DNA of 9,122 nucleotides from an uncultured Clostridia bacterium (GTDB taxonomy: Bacteria > Bacillota > Clostridia > UMGS1883). The DNA lies in the NCBI GenBank assembly GCA_947624455.1, contig CANQKL010000060.1, forward strand, positions 1 to 9,122. The letters are read 5' to 3'. The notes under the pieces were generated by a model. It saw only the letters and a list, made by a program, of their open reading frames with translations. It searched no databases and was not told where the DNA came from. A program made the translations under genes and the position numbers. Below, in pieces: positions 6,156 through 9,122 of this stretch; the first letter of the stretch is position 1, and every line of letters starts with the position of its first letter.

Positions 6156-7324
6156 ATTACAGCGAAATGGCCCTCGAGCTGCACAAAAAGCACCGTGGCA
6201 AGATCGAGGTAGTCAGCGCCGTCCCCCTCAAGACCAAGGACGACCTGTCAACCGCCTATACGCCCGGAGTGGCGGCGCCCTGTGTGGAAATACATAAAAA
6301 CCCCGCCGCGGTCTACGACTACACCCGCAAGGGCAACCTTGTGGCCGTGGTCAGCGACGGCACCGCCGTGCTGGGCCTGGGCAATATCGGCCCCGAGGCC
6401 GCTATCCCCGTTATGGAGGGGAAAAGCGTGCTGTTCAAGGAGTTCGGCGGAGTGGACGCCTTCCCCATCTGTTTAGGCACTACCGACGTGGAGGAGATCG
6501 TCCGCACGGTCAAGCTGCTGGAGCCTGTTTTCGGCGGCATAAACCTGGAGGATATCGCCGCTCCCCGCTGCTTTGAGATCGAGCGGCGGCTCAAGGAGGA
6601 GTTAGATATCCCAGTGTTCCACGACGACCAGCACGGCACAGCTATCATAGTCCTGGCGGCGGTGATCAACGCCCTCAAGCTGGCGGGGAAAAAGCTCACG
6701 GAGATCAAGGCCGTGTTCAGCGGCGCAGGAGCGGCGGGTACCGCCATCTGTCGGCTGCTCATGAAGAACGGCCTGAAAAACGTGATAATGACCGACATCG
6801 ACGGCATAGTCTACCGGGGACGCCCGGGCATGGACGCGGCTCTGGCCGCTTTGGCCGCCGACACGAACCCTGAAAACATCCAGGGCTCCCTGGCCGACGC
6901 CATAAAGGGGGCCGACCTGTTCGTCGGCGTCAGCGCGGCGAACCTACTGAAGCCCGAGATGATTAAGACGATGAACAAGGATCCCCTGATCTTCGCCATG
7001 GCTAACCCCGTACCCGAGGTAATGCCCGACGTGGCCAAGGCGGCCGGGGCCTTGGTAGTCGGCACCGGGCGCAGCGACTTCCCCAATCAGATAAACAACG
7101 TCCTCGCCTTCCCGGGAGTGTTCCGGGGCGCGCTGGACGCCAGGGCCGCCGAGATAAACGACGAAATGAAGATCGCCGCGGCCCACGCCATAGCCGATCT
7201 GGTGGGGCCGGAGGAGCTTAGCCCCGATTACATCCTTCCCGCCGCCCTTGACGCCAGGGTTTCCGCCTCGGTGGCGGAGGCCGTGAAGCGCGCGGCCAGG
7301 GAAACGGGAGTCGCCCGTGACTGA
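6152..7324 (+). CDS. NAD(P)-dependent malic enzyme (oxaloacetate-decarboxylating)
   Basis: Converts (S)-malate to pyruvate and CO2 while reducing NAD(P). The 390 residues are the size of the short bacterial form, without a phosphotransacetylase extension. Landmarks: YTPGVAAPC (Y36 as catalytic Tyr), DGTAVLGLGNIGPEA (69-83), K91 in MEGKSVLFKEFGG (catalytic Lys), NLEDI (E133, D134, metal), FHDDQHGTA (D158, D159, metal) and a Rossmann loop GAGAAG (191-196). Asp215 at the end of the second strand (VIMTDID) would favour NAD over NADP, but this is only suggestive. The ATG lies in the ATGA overlap with coaX, with AAAGGA upstream. It fits fermentative carbon metabolism supplying pyruvate. The downstream gene overlaps its end by 8 nt. 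Confidence 0.95.
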   Translation: MNYSEMALELHKKHRGKIEVVSAVPLKTKDDLSTAYTPGVAAPCVEIHKNPAAVYDYTRKGNLVAVVSDGTAVLGLGNIGPEAAIPVMEGKSVLFKEFGGVDAFPICLGTTDVEEIVRTVKLLEPVFGGINLEDIAAPRCFEIERRLKEELDIPVFHDDQHGTAIIVLAAVINALKLAGKKLTEIKAVFSGAGAAGTAICRLLMKNGLKNVIMTDIDGIVYRGRPGMDAALAALAADTNPENIQGSLADAIKGADLFVGVSAANLLKPEMIKTMNKDPLIFAMANPVPEVMPDVAKAAGALVVGTGRSDFPNQINNVLAFPGVFRGALDARAAEINDEMKIAAAHAIADLVGPEELSPDYILPAALDARVSASVAEAVKRAARETGVARD

Positions 7325-7715
7325 GGTTCTCCACGAAAAGACGGAGGTCTACCGCTGTGAGGCCCGGCTGCCGGGAGCGCCCTGGTTCGCCCTCCCGCTG
7401 CTGCTGATTTTCTGCGGACTGGCCTTCATTTTAGGCGGCAGGCTGCCCTACGGAGTTTTTCTCAAGTTGGGCGCGCTCGCCCTGGCGGCGGTAGGAGTCA
7501 ACTGGCTGATGAAACGGGGACTTTTTGAGACGACCTACGTTCTGACCGACGATGGGACGCTGGTTTACGTCACAAAATACGGCTTTTTATCCCGAGAGAC
7601 TGCCTGGATAGACGTATCAAAGGCAAAATTTGAGGAAAAAGCCCTGATCTTTGAAAACCGCAGGTACAATTTTTATCCGGACGGGGAGCTGAAAAGGCTC
7701 CTGGGGCTTCGGTAA
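7317..7715 (+). CDS. Two-helix membrane protein with PH-like C-terminal segment, unknown function
   Basis: The 132-residue product starts at GTG 7317, 8 nt inside the malic enzyme gene in another frame, with GGGAG 6 nt upstream. Two hydrophobic helices (about 22-40 and 46-65) form a hairpin. A beta-rich cytosolic segment follows (YVLTDDGTLVYVTKYGFLSR, then DVSKAKFEEKALIFENRRYNFYP). This layout resembles bacterial PH-domain/DUF membrane proteins such as the YdbS or YcxB type, but the match is by pattern only. The overlap makes it the last gene of the operon. No function is assigned. Confidence 0.75.
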   Translation: MTEVLHEKTEVYRCEARLPGAPWFALPLLLIFCGLAFILGGRLPYGVFLKLGALALAAVGVNWLMKRGLFETTYVLTDDGTLVYVTKYGFLSRETAWIDVSKAKFEEKALIFENRRYNFYPDGELKRLLGLR

Positions 7716-7757
7716 AACCAACAAAAAACTAAAATTTACGAAAAGGAAAAAGACATC

Positions 7758-8024
7758 ATGAGAACTTTACACTGTCCCAGATGCAGCGAGCGTCTGAATC
7801 TTGTTGGCACATCTAACGTGAAAATCGAAAAAGCAGACGGCGATCTCAAGCTGGAGATCTATACCTGTCCCAAATGCGGGAAATTGGAATTTTTCACCGC
7901 CGAGGTCATAAAACCTGCCGTGGAAAGAACAAATTGCTCCGCCTGCGGCAAGACATACGACGCGGACTTTCCCCGCTGTCCCAACTGCGGCAATGCCAAT
8001 CCCAAATTCAGGGAGAAAAGGTGA
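7758..8024 (+). CDS. Small double zinc-ribbon protein
   Basis: The 88-residue product has four CxxC pairs: C6/C9, C37/C40, C60/C63 and C74/C77. This is enough for two four-cysteine zinc sites, the first spanning 6-40 and the second a compact zinc ribbon at 60-77. The ATG is preceded by AAAAGGAAAAAG, a purine-rich but not perfect ribosome site. The gap to the previous gene is 42 bp and AT-rich. Such ribbons usually mediate protein or nucleic acid contacts. No enzymatic motif is seen and the specific role is unknown. Confidence 0.8.
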   Translation: MRTLHCPRCSERLNLVGTSNVKIEKADGDLKLEIYTCPKCGKLEFFTAEVIKPAVERTNCSACGKTYDADFPRCPNCGNANPKFREKR

Positions 8025-8042
8025 CCCGGGGAATAAAGCCGT

Positions 8043-8072
8043 CCCTCCGTTAATAAGCTGTTAGCGGGAGGG
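8043..8072 (+). promoter_or_regulatory. Hairpin that can sequester the bofA ribosome site
   Basis: CCCTCC (8043-8048) pairs with GGAGGG (8067-8072), which is the ribosome-binding core for the gene at 8081. The stem extends as GTTA (8049-8052) with TAGC (8062-8065), using one G-U pair and one bulged G (8066). The loop is 9 nt. This could damp translation initiation until the stem is melted. The function is inference; complementarity to a purine-rich ribosome site can arise by chance. Confidence 0.4.
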
Positions 8073-8080
8073 GGTACGCC

Positions 8081-8329
8081 ATGGCTGCGGACGGAATTTT
8101 GCTGGCAATTTCCATTGTTGTTTTTGTTCTGACGGCGAAGTTTACCGACCAGTCGGCCAGGGTTCTTTGCTGGTTTATACGGGGCGTCGCGCTCATTTTG
8201 GCCGCCAACTGCGTCCTCAGCCTGCTGGGGCTTACGGGCGTGAGTTTAAACCTGTTCACCGTGCCGCTGGCGGGAGCTTTGGGAGTCCCCGCCATAGGGC
8301 TGCTGGTGCTTATAAATATATTTTTATAA
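8081..8329 (+). CDS. bofA: BofA-family protein (inhibitor of pro-sigma-K processing)
   Basis: The 82-residue product is almost entirely hydrophobic, with a membrane segment at about 5-20 and one at about 32-51, then a conserved hydrophobic end NLFTVPLAGALGVPAIGLLV. I aligned it from memory with B. subtilis BofA (87 residues; NLVTTAISGILGIPGIAALV). N43, N57 and T60 match BofA N48, N61 and T64, the residues reported to occupy the SpoIVFB active-site region. BofA His57 appears absent, since the loop is shorter. In Bacillus, BofA with SpoIVFA holds the intramembrane protease SpoIVFB inactive in the forespore outer membrane. No spoIVF or recR gene is in view. Its presence supports a spore-forming lineage. 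Ribosome site GGGAGGGGG, 6 nt before the ATG, can be paired in a hairpin. Confidence 0.85.
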   Translation: MAADGILLAISIVVFVLTAKFTDQSARVLCWFIRGVALILAANCVLSLLGLTGVSLNLFTVPLAGALGVPAIGLLVLINIFL

Positions 8330-8366
8330 TATATCAATTTTAAATCAAAAGAAAGGATGAAACCGC

Positions 8367-9020
8367 ATGAAACTGTTTATCGACACCGCGATAGTCGAGG
8401 ATATCCGCAAGGCCAACGACCTTGGCGTGATCTGTGGAGTGACTACCAATCCTTCCCTCATCGCCAAGTCAGGAAGGGATTTCAAAGAGGTGATCCAGGA
8501 GATCGCCTCCATTGTTGACGGCCCCATCAGCGCCGAGGTCAGCCCCGACGCCGCCACCGCCGAGGATATGGTTGCCCAGGCCAAAGACCTGGCCGCCATA
8601 CACAAGAACATCGTGATCAAGCTCCCCATGACTCTGGAGGGGCTTAAAGCCTGCAAGCAGCTCACCGCCATGGGCATCAAGACCAACGTGACCCTGATTT
8701 TCAGCTCCACCCAGGCGCTTTTGGCCGCCCGCGCCGGAGCTACCTATGTTTCCCCCTTCCTGGGCAGACTGGACGACATAGGCATGGACGGCATGAACCT
8801 TATCGAGGAGATAGTGGACATATTTGACACCCACGGCATCGAGACGCAGATCATAGCCGCCTCCGTGCGCCACCCCATCCACGTAGTCCAGGCGGCCCGG
8901 CTGGGCGCTCACATCGCCACTATTCCTTACAACGTTATCGTTCAGATGTCCAAGCATCCCCTTACCGACATCGGTATGGAACGCTTTGCCAAGGACTGGG
9001 AAGGCGTACCCAAGAAATAA
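8367..9020 (+). CDS. tal: Short-form transaldolase (TalA/FSA superfamily)
   Basis: The 217-residue product is a complete single-domain TIM-barrel class I aldolase of the FSA/short-transaldolase subfamily. The Schiff-base lysine is K85 in VIKLPMT; D6 in FIDTA and TTNPS (26-30) are the other signature parts. Two positions separate the activities: E. coli FSA has Gln59 and Tyr131, while transaldolases have Glu and Phe. Here the equivalents are E57 (AEV) and F131 (VSPFLGRLDD), so transaldolase activity is favoured (dihydroxyacetone transfer between sugar phosphates in the pentose phosphate pathway). Annotation pipelines may label it fructose-6-phosphate aldolase. GAAAGGA lies about 8 nt before the ATG. 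The 37-bp upstream gap is AT-rich, with TATAAT at 8325-8330 but no clear -35. Confidence 0.95.
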   Translation: MKLFIDTAIVEDIRKANDLGVICGVTTNPSLIAKSGRDFKEVIQEIASIVDGPISAEVSPDAATAEDMVAQAKDLAAIHKNIVIKLPMTLEGLKACKQLTAMGIKTNVTLIFSSTQALLAARAGATYVSPFLGRLDDIGMDGMNLIEEIVDIFDTHGIETQIIAASVRHPIHVVQAARLGAHIATIPYNVIVQMSKHPLTDIGMERFAKDWEGVPKK

Positions 9021-9033
9021 GACGGCGCAAGGG

Positions 9034-9073
9034 CCAGCTTGCTCGCTGGGGCAACCCGAACGGTTTCCCCAGC
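9034..9073 (+). other. Overlapping inverted repeats after the transaldolase gene
   Basis: GCTGGGG (9045-9051) pairs perfectly with CCCCAGC (9067-9073), and AACC/GGTT (9053-9056, 9062-9065) extends it around a 5-base loop. CCAGC (9034-9038) can instead pair with GCTGG (9045-9049), so the two stems are mutually exclusive. No T-run follows the larger stem, so it is not a classic intrinsic terminator. Confidence 0.6.
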
Positions 9074-9087
9074 GGTTACCCCTTCCG

Positions 9088-9102
9088 GAAACGTGCCGTT
9101 TC
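9088..9102. other. Small hairpin near the right edge
   Basis: GAAACG-TGC-CGTTTC is a perfect 6-bp inverted repeat with a TGC triloop, the same loop seen in two of the 17-nt hairpins further left. The remaining bases from 9021 to 9122 show no gene. Confidence 0.45.
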
Positions 9103-9122
9103 ATCCACGGACTTATGTTATT

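Noticed and set aside
8469..9104. A 211-codon minus-strand frame opposite the transaldolase gene
   Set aside because: It is Gly/His/Val-rich low complexity, antisense to a fully motif-supported enzyme gene.

Overview
The window looks like a chromosomal piece of a spore-forming, GC-rich member of the Clostridia (Firmicutes), most likely near Oscillospiraceae/Ruminococcaceae. This rests on strong AAGGAGG ribosome sites, consensus sigma-A promoters, a BofA-family sporulation protein, a type III pantothenate kinase, and a secreted protein built from a copper-amine-oxidase-type stalk domain, discoidin domains and ricin-type lectin domains. The species assignment is inference.

Left part, all minus strand: positions 1-3503 are one very large secreted modular carbohydrate-binding protein whose 3' end lies outside the window. 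Its own promoter (TTTACA, 17 bp, TATAAT) and a 17-nt leader hairpin lie just upstream. Behind it (3639-4549) is a tight cluster of three small genes of unknown function, one ending in a duplicated hydrophobic tail.

Middle: positions 4550-4881 are a divergent, gene-free, highly structured region. It has a perfect consensus promoter (TTGACA, 17 bp, TGGTATAAT), a 45-bp perfect direct repeat that duplicates the -10 element and one hairpin 124 bp downstream, and three back-to-back 17-nt hairpins plus one longer hairpin between the copies. It resembles a small non-coding repeat element or segmental duplication in the leader of the rightward operon.

Right part, all plus strand: a compact operon of a YfcE-type metallophosphoesterase, coaX (first step of coenzyme A synthesis), an NAD(P)-dependent malic enzyme and a two-helix membrane protein, with coupled ATGA and overlapping junctions. 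Then come a double zinc-ribbon protein, a BofA homologue whose ribosome site can be paired in a hairpin, and a short transaldolase. The last 100 bases hold overlapping inverted repeats.

Most of the right half is ordinary metabolism. The parts that merit a second look are the repeat/hairpin element at 4670-4857, the three-gene unknown cluster, and the recently amplified lectin repeats.
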